In this document: piece by piece, positions 35,143 through 43,188 of the stretch
Layout: the number at the start of each line of letters is the position of its first letter
How positions within the stretch are numbered: the first letter of the stretch is position 1
DNA from: Thiobacillus sp.
GTDB taxonomy: Bacteria > Pseudomonadota > Gammaproteobacteria > Burkholderiales > Thiobacillaceae
NCBI GenBank assembly: GCA_019459055.1
Contig: JAIBEI010000039.1
Coordinates: forward strand, 1 to 63,523
Direction: 5' to 3'
Length of the DNA stretch: 63,523 nt
The notes under the pieces: model-generated
The model's database searches: none
The model's input: only the letters and a program-made list of their open reading frames with translations
Told to the model about the DNA's origin: nothing
Program-made: the position numbers and the translations under genes

Positions 35143-36267
35143 TCATGCATGGCCGGTCCGCACAGTAGCACGAACGCCCGGCACCGCAGCGGGGAAATAC
35201 CGGTCGCGCAGGGCATTGAAGCGCTTCTCATACCCTTCATACACCCCGTGTGAAATCGCCAGGGTCAGCACCATGAACGCCAGCCACATCCCCCATGCCG
35301 CCAACCGGGAATCCTCACAGCAACCGAACAGATGAATCAATATCAGCATCACGGGGATGTTGACCAGATACACGGAATACGAAATCCGGGCCAAAAATCC
35401 ACTCGCCGTTGCCAGCCAGCCAGGCAAGCGGCGCTCGATTCCGATCAGCAGCAGACCCGCGCAACCGACGGGCACAAGGCTCAGGTAAAACGTCTTGGCG
35501 AAGAACGATTCGTTCAGTTCCGCGTCCGTGGCCAGGCCGTAATACATCACGCAGGCCACGAAAATCATCGTCATCCCGGTTGCCAGTCCGGGTTTTTTCA
35601 GCCAGCGGGGATGCCGGTCGACCATCCAGGCCAGCAGCACGCCGAACATCAGGGTATCGAAACGCAGAAAAACGACTTTCCTCAGCCCCGTGTCCCACAT
35701 CTCGATTGAGTTCGCGACCCACAGACGCGCCGCCAGGGACACCACGATCACCGTCACGGCCACCACCAGAATCGAACGGGCGTGTGGCAAACCCGTCAAC
35801 CGGCTCAGCAGCAGAAACAGGGCCGGAAACAGCAGATAGAACACCTCTTCCAGCGCCAGGCTCCAGGCCTCGGCGAAAAAAGGCGGGTGGGGACCGAACA
35901 GGTTCTGGATAAAAAACAGAAATTTCCAGACCACGTTCAGTTCGGCGGAATAAACCCCAAACAAGACCAGCAGCACATTGACCAGCAAAAACAGATAGTA
36001 GTTGGGCAGCGTGCGAAACCAGCGACGGGCATAAAACCCGCGCAGCCAGTGCGTGCCGCCCCCCCTGGAAAGGCGGATGAGGATGCCCCCGATCAGAAAC
36101 CCACTCAGTGCGAAGAACAGTTCCACCCCCATGAAACCGCCAAAACGCAGATATTCCGCCCAGGGCATGGCAGACCGCAGGAAAAAACGGCCATGGCTCA
36201 GCAGCACGAGCAGGATCGCCAGCGCCCGGCACAGATCAAGCCAGTCGTTTCTGCGCGCGACCGTCAT
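35143..36267 (-). CDS. membrane acyltransferase (AT3/OafA family), copy 1
   Basis: 374 residues with multiple transmembrane helices. It opens with NDWLDLCRALAILLVLLSHG, the AT3 active-site helix with conserved R and H, followed by LFFALSGFLIGGILIRL. It is a likely O-acetyltransferase acting on the polysaccharide before export. It is separate in sequence from the second acyltransferase at 31022-32221, so two positions may be modified. The ATG at 36267 overlaps a small upstream frame by ATGA. The 3' end abuts the inverted-repeat element. Confidence 0.85.
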   Translation of the reverse strand: MTVARRNDWLDLCRALAILLVLLSHGRFFLRSAMPWAEYLRFGGFMGVELFFALSGFLIGGILIRLSRGGGTHWLRGFYARRWFRTLPNYYLFLLVNVLLVLFGVYSAELNVVWKFLFFIQNLFGPHPPFFAEAWSLALEEVFYLLFPALFLLLSRLTGLPHARSILVVAVTVIVVSLAARLWVANSIEMWDTGLRKVVFLRFDTLMFGVLLAWMVDRHPRWLKKPGLATGMTMIFVACVMYYGLATDAELNESFFAKTFYLSLVPVGCAGLLLIGIERRLPGWLATASGFLARISYSVYLVNIPVMLILIHLFGCCEDSRLAAWGMWLAFMVLTLAISHGVYEGYEKRFNALRDRYFPAAVPGVRATVRTGHA

Positions 36268-36485
36268 TTAGGCCCCGGCGTCACGGCGTCGCCCCGGTTC
36301 GCGGCTCGATGCACGGCAATGTCGTCCTCCACATTGTTCACGACGAGACGAATTTCGATCCGCCCATGCGAGTGAACAGGGGATTGAACTCCTGACGGTA
36401 ATGGTCCATGTTTGTTAAACGCGATGTGATTGCCGGAAAGGCTCAGTCTCGCATAGACGGGGCCTACCCGAAATACCGCCAGCAT
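36264..36485 (-). CDS. doubtful small ORF upstream of acyltransferase
   Basis: An open frame of 73 residues from ATG 36485 (or 82 from an upstream TTG), ending ATGA-coupled to the acyltransferase. No family recognised. It could be the 3' relic of a gene once preceding the acyltransferase. Apart from this frame and the repeat core at 36583-36631, the 420 bp between 36268 and 36688 hold nothing I can identify. Confidence 0.2.
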   Translation of the reverse strand: MLAVFRVGPVYARLSLSGNHIAFNKHGPLPSGVQSPVHSHGRIEIRLVVNNVEDDIAVHRAANRGDAVTPGPK

Positions 36486-36582
36486 GCCGGATTGATTGGG
36501 TCGCAACGACAAACGAAGAATGAGCTATTCAGTGCGTCCCCAGGGACACGCCGATAGGTTCGTCGTTGCGTGGGACGTGGCT

Positions 36583-36631
36583 ACGACTCCACATGGGCTT
36601 CAGCCCAGAGTGGATCGGAATCCTTTAGGGC
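36583..36631. repeat. core copy of the inverted-repeat element
   Basis: 49 bp matching 34906-34954 in the same orientation with only a few differences. Both copies keep the stem CCAC..TGGGCT/AGCCCA..GTGG while loop bases differ (TG against TC), and on the minus strand both read ALKDSDPLWA(Q/E)AHVES before diverging. No terminal repeats are found around this copy. Confidence 0.65.
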
Positions 36632-36688
36632 AATGGATTGCCACGCTGCGCCCGCCATGACAGAAAGCGTGAATGATTCCGTGCTTCC

Positions 36689-37588
36689 CTACGGCTTCTT
36701 CAGCGCTTCCAGCGTCGCATCGTCCAGCACGATCGGCTTGTTGCCCAGGAAAGCCTTGTTCCATTCCGCACGCTTGCTGCCCAGAAACTCATTACGCAGT
36801 GCCGACACGATGGATTCTTTTACTTCTTCGAAGGTTTGCTGCCTGGCTTCGCGTTTTTCCAGCAATTTGATGATGTGATAGCCAAAACGCGTGCGCACCA
36901 AGCCGCTCACCTCGCCCGGTTTCAAGGCATAAGCGGCTTCCTCGAAGGGCGGCACCAGTTTGCCTTTTTCAGACCATCCCGGCAATTCACCTTTGCTCCT
37001 TGAGCTCCCACGATCCTCGGAATGCTTCTGCGCCAACTCGCCGAAATCCGCGCCATCTCGTAGCTCGGCCAACAGCCTTTCTGCCTTGGCACGCACCACC
37101 TCATCGCTAGATTCCGGGTTCTCTACATTGACCGTAAGCAGGATATGCGCGACGCGGATCGCCTCCGGAATGACATAAGACGCTTTGTTCACTTCGTAGC
37201 GCTCCTTGGCCAAGCCGTCCAGATCCGGAAGCGTCTGAGCCAGTTTTTTTGCCTCGGCATCAGCAAAAGCGCGCACCACCACATTCCGGCTGGCTCTGGC
37301 GATGCCTGCTCGCACCTCGGGCAAATCGGCCGTGCCAGCGGCCAGAGCAGCTTTTTCCATCCGCCTGTCAATCAGCATATTGGAAATAAATCGGCTTACC
37401 TGCTCGCGGCTCATATTGGCACGTATATCCGGAGGCACACTTTTCAGTTCTTCACGGATTTCAGCAATGGGCGCTCCATCCAGGCCATCGGATATCTCTA
37501 CGGCATGCGAACCCGCAGCAAGGCTCAACAACGCCATGGCGCCCAGCATATTCCAGGGCTTTATCCAAACGGTTTGTGATTTCTTCAT
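36689..37588 (-). CDS. exported parvulin-type peptidyl-prolyl isomerase
   Basis: About 299 residues with a signal peptide (MLGAMALLSLAAGSHA) and a central parvulin domain at about 145-245: IRVAHILLTVNVENPESSDE, DFGELAQKHSEDRGSS, GELPGWSEKGKLVPPFEEAA and RTRFGYHIIKLLEKR. The N-terminal helical region is SurA/PrsA-like. It should assist folding of exported proteins in the periplasm. The ATG at 37588 has the strong site GGAGAGGAT; an upstream in-frame start would place a non-signal stretch before the signal peptide. It is preceded by a 250-bp gap holding the terminator of the next gene upstream. Confidence 0.88.
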   Translation of the reverse strand: MKKSQTVWIKPWNMLGAMALLSLAAGSHAVEISDGLDGAPIAEIREELKSVPPDIRANMSREQVSRFISNMLIDRRMEKAALAAGTADLPEVRAGIARASRNVVVRAFADAEAKKLAQTLPDLDGLAKERYEVNKASYVIPEAIRVAHILLTVNVENPESSDEVVRAKAERLLAELRDGADFGELAQKHSEDRGSSRSKGELPGWSEKGKLVPPFEEAAYALKPGEVSGLVRTRFGYHIIKLLEKREARQQTFEEVKESIVSALRNEFLGSKRAEWNKAFLGNKPIVLDDATLEALKKP

Positions 37589-37790
37589 ATCCTCTCCATA
37601 CAGCGTAAATAAAAAATGTTTGCGTTCAGCGGGCTTGTCCGCAAAAGCCACGCTCCGTATTGTTTTGGCGCGGCGAAGCATTCAGCTCCTTGTCCCTGGT
37701 TTGCCGCGCACACCCGGAGTGCCGCGTCGCACCTCGCGTTGACATCCGCTGCCGATGCTCCCTAGCGCACTGTAAACAGACATCAGAACC

Positions 37791-37820
37791 AAAAAAAAGT
37801 GCCCGGCAAAACCGGGCACT
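37791..37820 (-). terminator. Rho-independent terminator
   Basis: On the minus strand a 9-bp perfect stem (AGTGCCCGG / CCGGGCACT) with a 5-nt loop is followed by eight T. It lies 22 bp downstream of the stop codon of the secreted-protein gene 37842-39062 and should end its transcript before the isomerase gene. Confidence 0.88.
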
Positions 37821-37841
37821 CAGGATCCCTATGAATTCGGA

Positions 37842-39062
37842 TCAATAAAAGTCCGCGCCACCTTCATTGACCAGATAGCGGAGGCCAGATTCAGTCCTGG
37901 TCGTGCTCATGAACAGGTAATACCCTTTGTTGGCCACGATCGGACAATAGCCAGGCCCGGTAAGAACATATGGCTGCGTTGTCGAGGTGCTCTTGCAGGC
38001 GTTTGCGGTTTCTGCATAGGTCGCCGTCGGGCTGTCGCTCAACCACACGCTCATTGAGCCGGTGTTACCGCCATCCGCACTGCCCATGGTGAAATACCTC
38101 AACGCAGTGCCAGCGGTCGCTTTCGACATATAGCGCAGACCCAGAACCCTTCCCGCCCCGAAGCTGAATGTGGTTGTCGTGCTTGTACCGGAAAGCGCGC
38201 CGGTATACGAGCTGTTGGCTCCACAGCCGGTATTCCATGACGAGGTGATATAACTGCCATTCAGACAGCCCGGAACGTAGCTCGACAGATAGGCAGCCGT
38301 CGGGCCGCTCTGACCCGCAATCAGGCGTCCAGTTGTGTTGGGCGGTATCCACGAGCCGGTACCTGGATCGGTACTGGCAGATGATGTCGTTGTCGTTGTC
38401 GTTGTCGTTGTGGGTGTCGTTGTCGTTGTCGTTGTCGGGGCAACATAGCCCGTCCGCGTTGCATAACAGTTGTCTTCGGCGCCGCCAGTCTGGCTGAGGC
38501 AGGTCCAGGTAAAGTAACCTGGCCCGGAAATGGCCAACGCGCCCTTGCCGGAGGTGCACTGCGCCGCGCCTGAGGGCATGCTTGAAACGACAGTGCCATC
38601 CGCGGATCCGCATGACGCGTTAACCGGGGTCACGGAGTTCGTCCCGAGAGCCAGGGCAACCGCAACGCTCGCAGGCTTGACCACCACCTTGGCGGATTGG
38701 GCGTCCGTGGTCGTGATGGGTGTGCCATCCGAATACGTACCCGTCACAGAGAACGTATACTCGCCCGTACCGGCGGAAGTCAGCCCAATCGGGGTCGTAA
38801 GGTAGATCAGCTTAGCCTTCGGCTGATTCAGGGCCACATTGCCCGTAATAGACACGGCATCGCCCGTCCCAACGGCCATTTGCCAGTTGATTTCTTTGAC
38901 CTTAACCGTACCGTCAACACCAGTACAATCGGCGACCAACTGCAGCGTTTGTCCCTCGGTAAGAATCGAGTCAGGCGTGACTGAGCATGCGAATGCTTGC
39001 GTGGTACCACCCAGGATGCCGAGGGCGATCGCCACCGATAGCTTGCTTTTCAACAGATTCAT
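37842..39062 (-). CDS. secreted protein with poly-Thr linker, function unknown
   Basis: About 406 residues with a signal peptide (LSVAIALGILGGTTQAFA). The N-terminal half is beta-rich and Ig/IPT-like (CSVTPDSILTEGQTLQLVAD, GEYTFSVTGTYSDGTPI). Residues about 210-230 are an almost pure Thr linker encoded by a hexanucleotide microsatellite (38387-38438), followed by a Ser/Gly/Thr-rich C-terminal domain with paired Cys. No family recognised; likely an extracellular or surface protein. The ATG at 39062 has GGAAGAG upstream and gives the signal peptide. It has its own terminator and appears monocistronic. Confidence 0.7.
   Translation of the reverse strand: MNLLKSKLSVAIALGILGGTTQAFACSVTPDSILTEGQTLQLVADCTGVDGTVKVKEINWQMAVGTGDAVSITGNVALNQPKAKLIYLTTPIGLTSAGTGEYTFSVTGTYSDGTPITTTDAQSAKVVVKPASVAVALALGTNSVTPVNASCGSADGTVVSSMPSGAAQCTSGKGALAISGPGYFTWTCLSQTGGAEDNCYATRTGYVAPTTTTTTTPTTTTTTTTTSSASTDPGTGSWIPPNTTGRLIAGQSGPTAAYLSSYVPGCLNGSYITSSWNTGCGANSSYTGALSGTSTTTTFSFGAGRVLGLRYMSKATAGTALRYFTMGSADGGNTGSMSVWLSDSPTATYAETANACKSTSTTQPYVLTGPGYCPIVANKGYYLFMSTTRTESGLRYLVNEGGADFY
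38387..38438 (-). repeat. ACAACG hexanucleotide microsatellite in coding sequence
   Basis: Tandem copies of ACAACG on the coding strand, interrupted once by CCC, encode the Thr linker of the secreted protein 37842-39062. Because the unit is 6 bp, copy-number change alters linker length without shifting the frame. Confidence 0.8.
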
Positions 39063-39529
39063 TTCTCTTCCTTTCAAGACTGGCGCCTTAGTTGACCGGG
39101 GCACTATGGAGTAACGCATGTCCGCGTTTCAAACATGCAGACCGTAGAGTATGCGCATGGCATTAAGTTCAGAGTATAGCGCGATTGGCCTATATATACG
39201 ATCGCAACCTGCCTCTTGCCTGCGGATCTTTCGACGGGTGTGTCAGGAATCGAACATTGGATCCCGTGCAGGGTATAGCGGCAACCTCACTCGTTACTTG
39301 AGGGTTTTTTGACTACGTCACTGTTGGTTGCCGAAGTCATGTCTTGCCCCTTTGATGAAACCCCTACCCCGCGGCATCCCGCAGGCAACACTTGCAGGAG
39401 CGGCTTCAGCCGCGATGCGCGCAATAGCCCGCAAAGGCGACGCGGCCTTGACGCGCCAATCCATGCCTTTTGCGCCTTGCGGCGCATCGCGGCTGAAGCC
39501 GCTACAGGGCTGGCCGACACCACTTTGGG
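39063..39529. other. non-coding stretch with an inverted REP pair
   Basis: No convincing gene. Two REP-like arms, 39394-39419 and 39483-39508, are inverted copies built on CGGCTTCAGCCGCGATGCG / its complement and spaced 63 bp, as in BIME-type pairs. The stretch 39469-39497 (TTTGCGCCTTGCGGCGC...) recurs at 56454-56482, and a single arm recurs at 42871-42892. The remaining ~330 bp upstream of the secreted-protein gene hold no feature I can support. Confidence 0.6.
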
Positions 39530-39809
39530 GGTTCTGCAGAATAGGCATTACCTTCGTCAGCGGTCCAAAAAACATGGATTCACCGGATCCACACCGCCTC
39601 GCCTTGATCGCGAGAGCTTCGCGGAATCTTGCCCGCTCGCCCTGCTCGGCAACGCCTTCTATCCAGTTCCTGTTCATCGGCTCGCAGCTCGCTCCACGCT
39701 TTCTCACCACACACACCCGGTCGTCCTCATGCAGTTGCGCTTCGCTTCGTCCGCGGTGATCAGCCCACGATGGGACTTGGCCTACAAGAGTGCGCCCTGC
39801 CGGGCGCAC
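39530..39809 (-). mobile_element. probable 5' fragment of a group II intron
   Basis: On the minus strand the region begins GTGCGCCCGGCAGGGCGCAC, matching the GUGCG start of bacterial group II introns and folding into a perfect 8-bp hairpin, and continues with structured, non-coding-looking sequence (AGCGAAGCGCAACTGC and similar). It starts one base after the T-tract of the terminator at 39811-39840, the preferred target type of class C introns. No reverse transcriptase follows; the fragment runs into the REP pair after about 280 bp, so it is truncated. The 3' limit is approximate. Confidence 0.5.
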
Positions 39810-39810
39810 C

Positions 39811-39840
39811 AAAAAAAAGAGCCTGCTTGCGCAGGCTCTT
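39811..39840 (-). terminator. Rho-independent terminator
   Basis: On the minus strand a 9-bp stem (AGAGCCTGC / GCAGGCTCT) with a 4-nt loop is followed by eight T, 38 bp after the stop of 39879-41303. It directly borders the intron-like sequence at 39809. Confidence 0.88.
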
Positions 39841-39878
39841 TAAAACTACAGGTACTACAGACTAGTTTTACGTAGTGC

Positions 39879-41303
39879 TTAGTGCTTGTAGGTATGCGCG
39901 GTGCTGGAACCATAGTTCACGGTAGCGCCACCAGCATCACGAACGGTAGCGGCGAAGCCGATCACAGGCAGACCGCCAACGGTCGTTGCGTCCACTTCAC
40001 TAAACATCAACTCAGCCCAACCAGCGGTACCCACAGCGCTCGTGCTCACACCCAAGCGGTTAGTTCCGGTGCCGAATACGCTGGAACCGTTGAAGTCGAC
40101 CACGTTGGCCTCGTAGCACAACTCGACAAACTCGCTAACCGGCGCCGGCGAGAAGTTGGTGTTGCCCAGATTCTGGACCGTACCTTCTTCACGGTTATAG
40201 ATGTTCAGGCCGATGTTGTCGCACGACATGCCGGGCTTGACCGTGGTGTGGAACCACTCGGAGAAGCCGCCGCTAGGAAGTTGATCCTTGGCGGTGGGAC
40301 CCGTGCCCGAAATATACGAGTCGGTGTAATGGTGCTTGGTCGGGAAGGTCATCACCCAGCTCGTGGCTGCACCGGCACCGGTAGCGTACTCGTTGATCAC
40401 CGAGGACGCGCGCAGGAGTTGCGACACGCCATCCACCGAGCCGGAAAAATACGGCAAGGAAACAAGCGCACCATTCACCAGCTGATTGGTCACCCCGGCA
40501 AGGTCACCGTTCGCGAGCGAAGGGGACTGGCCGCCCGGTTCAGCGTTGATGGGCTGAACGGTCTGGAAATTCTCGAGCGCGGTCGGCTCGGCGTCAATTG
40601 CCGTGCCGTTGGTCACATTGATATAGGTGGCATGACCCTTCAGGACGTTTTGCGGAGGCAGCATGTAGCCGTTGAGCGTGGCAACACCGGCCGGCATGAA
40701 CATGTTGTCCACCTTGGCGCAGTCGCGCGGCACGCCGTTCACGTGCTTGGCGTTGTACTCGAGGGTGTTGGTCGAGACAGCGGTGTCGCGTGTGCTAACG
40801 CCCATCTGGATGACTTCGAAATAGCCTTCCTGAACACGGCCCATACCCTGAGCAGCGCCATCGGTCAGAGCACCCGAGAACTCCGAATTCGTAAAGGCAA
40901 CTTCCGTTGCGCCGGCACGGGTGCCGCTTGCGGGCAGCTGCGGCGAGGTGCAGGTCTTGTCCCAGGTACGGAGCAGCGCGCCATCGGCGGTGGAAGTCAC
41001 CACCGCACCCCAATGGTCATAGGGCGAAAGAACGACGTTGAAGTCACGCACTTCACGGCTGTTCAGCGCTTCGCGGAAACGAACCTTGAAAGTCACAGTT
41101 TTGTCGGACGTGTTGGTCACGGTAAAGAGGGTGTCAAGACCATTCTTGACCGTGTAATAGGGGAACAGCAAAACCTGGCCAACACCGTCCTGAGAAACGT
41201 TAATGGCGTGAGCAGGTGCCGTCATCGCCAGCATGGCACCACCGCCAAAGGCGGAAGCGACAGCCAGGGAGACGAGTTTTTTGCGGATATTCATCGTTTT
41301 CAT
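39879..41303 (-). CDS. secreted protein, possibly cell-surface, function unknown
   Basis: About 474 residues with a signal peptide (LVSLAVASAFGGGAMLAMTAPAHA). The mature N-terminus reads VLLFPYYTVKNGLDTLFTVT, then KVRFREALNSREVRDFNVVL, as in a family of uncharacterised exported proteins I recall from Betaproteobacteria. No catalytic motif seen. The ATG at 41303 is preceded by AAGGAG at a good distance; a second ATG three codons on is possible. Upstream lie a 14-bp perfect palindrome (41347-41360) and a long T-rich run. It ends in a strong terminator and is likely monocistronic and well expressed. Confidence 0.75.
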   Translation of the reverse strand: MKTMNIRKKLVSLAVASAFGGGAMLAMTAPAHAINVSQDGVGQVLLFPYYTVKNGLDTLFTVTNTSDKTVTFKVRFREALNSREVRDFNVVLSPYDHWGAVVTSTADGALLRTWDKTCTSPQLPASGTRAGATEVAFTNSEFSGALTDGAAQGMGRVQEGYFEVIQMGVSTRDTAVSTNTLEYNAKHVNGVPRDCAKVDNMFMPAGVATLNGYMLPPQNVLKGHATYINVTNGTAIDAEPTALENFQTVQPINAEPGGQSPSLANGDLAGVTNQLVNGALVSLPYFSGSVDGVSQLLRASSVINEYATGAGAATSWVMTFPTKHHYTDSYISGTGPTAKDQLPSGGFSEWFHTTVKPGMSCDNIGLNIYNREEGTVQNLGNTNFSPAPVSEFVELCYEANVVDFNGSSVFGTGTNRLGVSTSAVGTAGWAELMFSEVDATTVGGLPVIGFAATVRDAGGATVNYGSSTAHTYKH

Positions 41304-41346
41304 CTGTAATACTCCTTGCAAGGAAAAAAAAACAAACCAAAGTTAA

Positions 41347-41360
41347 GCCAAGCGCTTGGC
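41347..41360. promoter_or_regulatory. perfect palindrome upstream of secreted-protein gene
   Basis: GCCAAGCGCTTGGC is a perfect 14-bp inverted repeat 44 bp upstream of the ATG at 41303. Position and symmetry suit an operator for a dimeric regulator, but no regulator or promoter elements are identified. Confidence 0.3.
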
Positions 41361-41396
41361 ACCAGCTACAACACTTGTCACCAACGTCCCGGGTGC

Positions 41397-41454
41397 GGAA
41401 CTCTAGCATGCCCGCGCTGTTAGGCGGAACCCTAGCATGCCCGCGCTGTTAGTT
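41397..41454. repeat. 29-bp tandem duplication over a gene 3' end
   Basis: Two copies of a 29-bp unit (from 41397 and 41426) share CTAGCATGCCCGCGCTGTTA. The second copy contains the stop codon of the lipoprotein gene 41449-41898, so the first is a duplicated remnant of its 3' end or junction. Confidence 0.7.
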
Positions 41455-41898
41455 GGAGGTGTACCACCACTCCCGATTCTTGTACATCCACTTCTCGGAG
41501 ATGGCCTTTTGCGTTTCGATCAACTTCCCACCTGCTCCAGGGAGATCGACCCGGTAAGTCACTTCCACCGAAACAGTCGCAACGGTAGGCACATCATAGC
41601 TGATGTCAACAACACGAGCGCCGCGCCAATCCAGAACGCGCCCATACTTGCCCTTGTATTGTTGCAGATTTACAACAGCCCGATATTCAGGCGTTGTGTA
41701 CATATAGGCATTTTCAATATCCCCCTTGATCAGGGCGCCCCATCGAGCCTCGGCACGCGCTTTCAATACCGAGCGTTGCGACTCCCGCCATTTTTCGCTC
41801 TCTTCCGGCTCAAGGGTGGCGCAACCGGGTAAGGCAGACAGCATTGCAAACGCCAACCCGGCCACAACAAAAGACCTTCGACTACTTACGCTAAGCAC
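41449..41898 (-). CDS. outer-membrane-type lipoprotein, function unknown
   Basis: 149 residues with a lipoprotein signal (VVAGLAFAMLSALPGC; lipobox LPGC). The mature part has an alpha-plus-beta pattern reminiscent of NTF2-like or SnoaL-like folds (RAEARWGALIKGDIENAYMY, TVATVSVEVTYRVDLPG), ending KWMYKNREWWYTSN. No family assignment is secure. Tandem 29-bp repeats overlap its stop codon. Confidence 0.75.
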   Translation of the reverse strand: MLSVSSRRSFVVAGLAFAMLSALPGCATLEPEESEKWRESQRSVLKARAEARWGALIKGDIENAYMYTTPEYRAVVNLQQYKGKYGRVLDWRGARVVDISYDVPTVATVSVEVTYRVDLPGAGGKLIETQKAISEKWMYKNREWWYTSN

Positions 41899-41979
41899 CT
41901 GGCTTCACCTCCATTTTTAAAAAACCTCATTTTTAAAAACAACCTCCTCTTAGCCTCACTCCACGTTCCAACCATCAAC

Positions 41980-42057
41980 ATGCCTTGTTCGTATGTGCCC
42001 AGGTCGGGAAAGACCAGAGATTTATCCCGACCTTTTGTTTCCGGGCGAACAAGGCAT
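41980..42057. repeat. nested 78-bp inverted repeat
   Basis: Outer arms ATGCCTTGTTCG and CGAACAAGGCAT (41980-41991, 42046-42057) enclose inner arms AGGTCGGGA and TCCCGACCT (42001-42009, 42025-42033). The inner stem is followed on the plus strand by TTTTGTTT. It lies between the stop of the transglycosylase gene and the lipoprotein gene, both minus strand. It could be a terminator-like or small mobile palindrome; the rest of the 255-bp gap shows nothing else. Confidence 0.6.
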
Positions 42058-42153
42058 CAAGACGGCTGTTCACAGGGGCCTGCGCGCTTGGCCTGAGCAT
42101 TAACGTAGGTTCGCAACCAAACTTTAGCCGAATCGCGTACAGGCCAATTCCGG

Positions 42154-42774
42154 TCAAAGCTGTGCGCTGTACTGGCTGTAGAGGCGCATGACTTTCGGCA
42201 CATAGGCCTGCGTCTCCCGATAGGGCGGAATCTTTCTGCCATGGCGGATCACGGCATTTTCACCGGCATTGTAGGCCGCAACAGCAAGCTCGACGTTGTT
42301 GTCGAACATGTCCAGCAAATCGCGCAGGTAGCGGGTACCGCCGCGGATATTCTGTTTGGGGTCGAAGGCGTCTTTAACCGCGTAGCGTTTGGCTGTTCCG
42401 GGCATGAGTTGCATCAGGCCCTGGGCGCCGGTCCGCGATACAGCCGCCGGGTTGTAGCCTGATTCAGCGGTGATGACGGCGTGAACCAGGGCAACATCGA
42501 TGCCGGCCTCGCCCGCGGCTTGTTCGATGTGCGGAGCAAAGGCGGCGACGTTGCCTCGGACTGCCGGCGCGCGCGCGCGATTGCTTTTCCCGGTTTCCAC
42601 CAGCAGGCTGGATATGCGCTGGTAAAGGCCGCCCCCCGGGGCGCTGGTGTCCGGGGCGTTGGTGTAATGCGCGACGCCATCCGCGTCGGCATAGGCATAC
42701 ACGTCGGCCTGCGCCGGGGCAGCCAGAACAACCAGGAGGATGAAGAAAATTCGCGGCACGGATTCGCAAGGCAT
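42154..42774 (-). CDS. lytic transglycosylase (SLT domain) with DUF4124
   Basis: About 206 residues: signal peptide (FFILLVVLAAPAQA), a short DUF4124 segment (VYAYADADGVAHYTNAPD), then an SLT catalytic domain at about 85-195. The catalytic Glu is in VITAESGYNPAAVS; GAQGLMQLMPGTAKRY, NIRGGTRYLRDLLDMF and AVAAYNAGENAV are the other SLT motifs. It cleaves peptidoglycan glycan strands with 1,6-anhydro product. The ATG at 42774 was chosen because the signal peptide follows directly. A 20-codon remnant of a related gene lies at 45554-45616. Confidence 0.9.
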   Translation of the reverse strand: MPCESVPRIFFILLVVLAAPAQADVYAYADADGVAHYTNAPDTSAPGGGLYQRISSLLVETGKSNRARAPAVRGNVAAFAPHIEQAAGEAGIDVALVHAVITAESGYNPAAVSRTGAQGLMQLMPGTAKRYAVKDAFDPKQNIRGGTRYLRDLLDMFDNNVELAVAAYNAGENAVIRHGRKIPPYRETQAYVPKVMRLYSQYSAQL

Positions 42775-42870
42775 GGGGTGGACGGCGCATTTTAACCCGG
42801 ATTGTCTATTGGAATGCCCGTGCTCGCCGAGCAGGCGGTTTGTTTTCGGGGCAAGGGGGTGGCGGCGCCA

Positions 42871-42892
42871 GCATCGCGGCTGAAGCCGCTCC
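42871..42892 (+). repeat. single REP arm
   Basis: GCATCGCGGCTGAAGCCGCT plus two bases, the same unit as the paired arms at 39394-39508, here alone and about 70 bp upstream of a transposase relic. Confidence 0.65.
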
Positions 42893-42962
42893 ACAGGGGG
42901 CGACGGCGATGCTTTGGGGGGAGCGGGTTTGCCCGCGATTGCAGCAAACGCCCATTATCGCC

Positions 42963-43106
42963 ATGACGCTCCCGCCTCATAGCCGCAACCTGCGCATTGG
43001 CCGTGTCTCGGAAATCGGGCGGGGTTATCTCATCACCACGGTGACGCAAGGCTGACTCCCGCTGTTCGCTGATTTACGTCTGGCCCGATGGGCCATCCGG
43101 GCCTGG
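42963..43106 (+). pseudogene. relic of a REP-associated tyrosine transposase (RAYT)
   Basis: From ATG 42963 the frame reads RIGRVSEIGRGYLITTVTQG, typical of the N-terminus of RAYT (TnpA_REP/Y1) transposases, then a TGA at 43053, then in the same frame LFADLRLARWAIRAW, the expected next segment. After that the similarity ends, so catalytic HUH and Tyr motifs are missing. A REP arm of the family seen elsewhere in the window lies just upstream. The 414-bp gap 42775-43188 otherwise holds only the start of the next gene. Confidence 0.7.
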
Positions 43107-43188
43107 CTGCCTGTCGGACTTGAAGGAAATCGGCTGCTAACCACGATCGAATAAAATAACGGAGTTGCCAGCCCCGTACCGATTGCCC

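Noticed and set aside
39225-39265. T-loop-like GTTCGATTCC on the minus strand, suggesting a tRNA
   Set aside because: No acceptor stem, anticodon arm or CCA-compatible end could be paired around it.
39318-39812. A 164-codon minus-strand open frame over the terminator/REP region
   Set aside because: It spans the intron-like 5' sequence and both REP arms, has no recognisable domain, and its composition fits structured RNA and palindromes better than protein.
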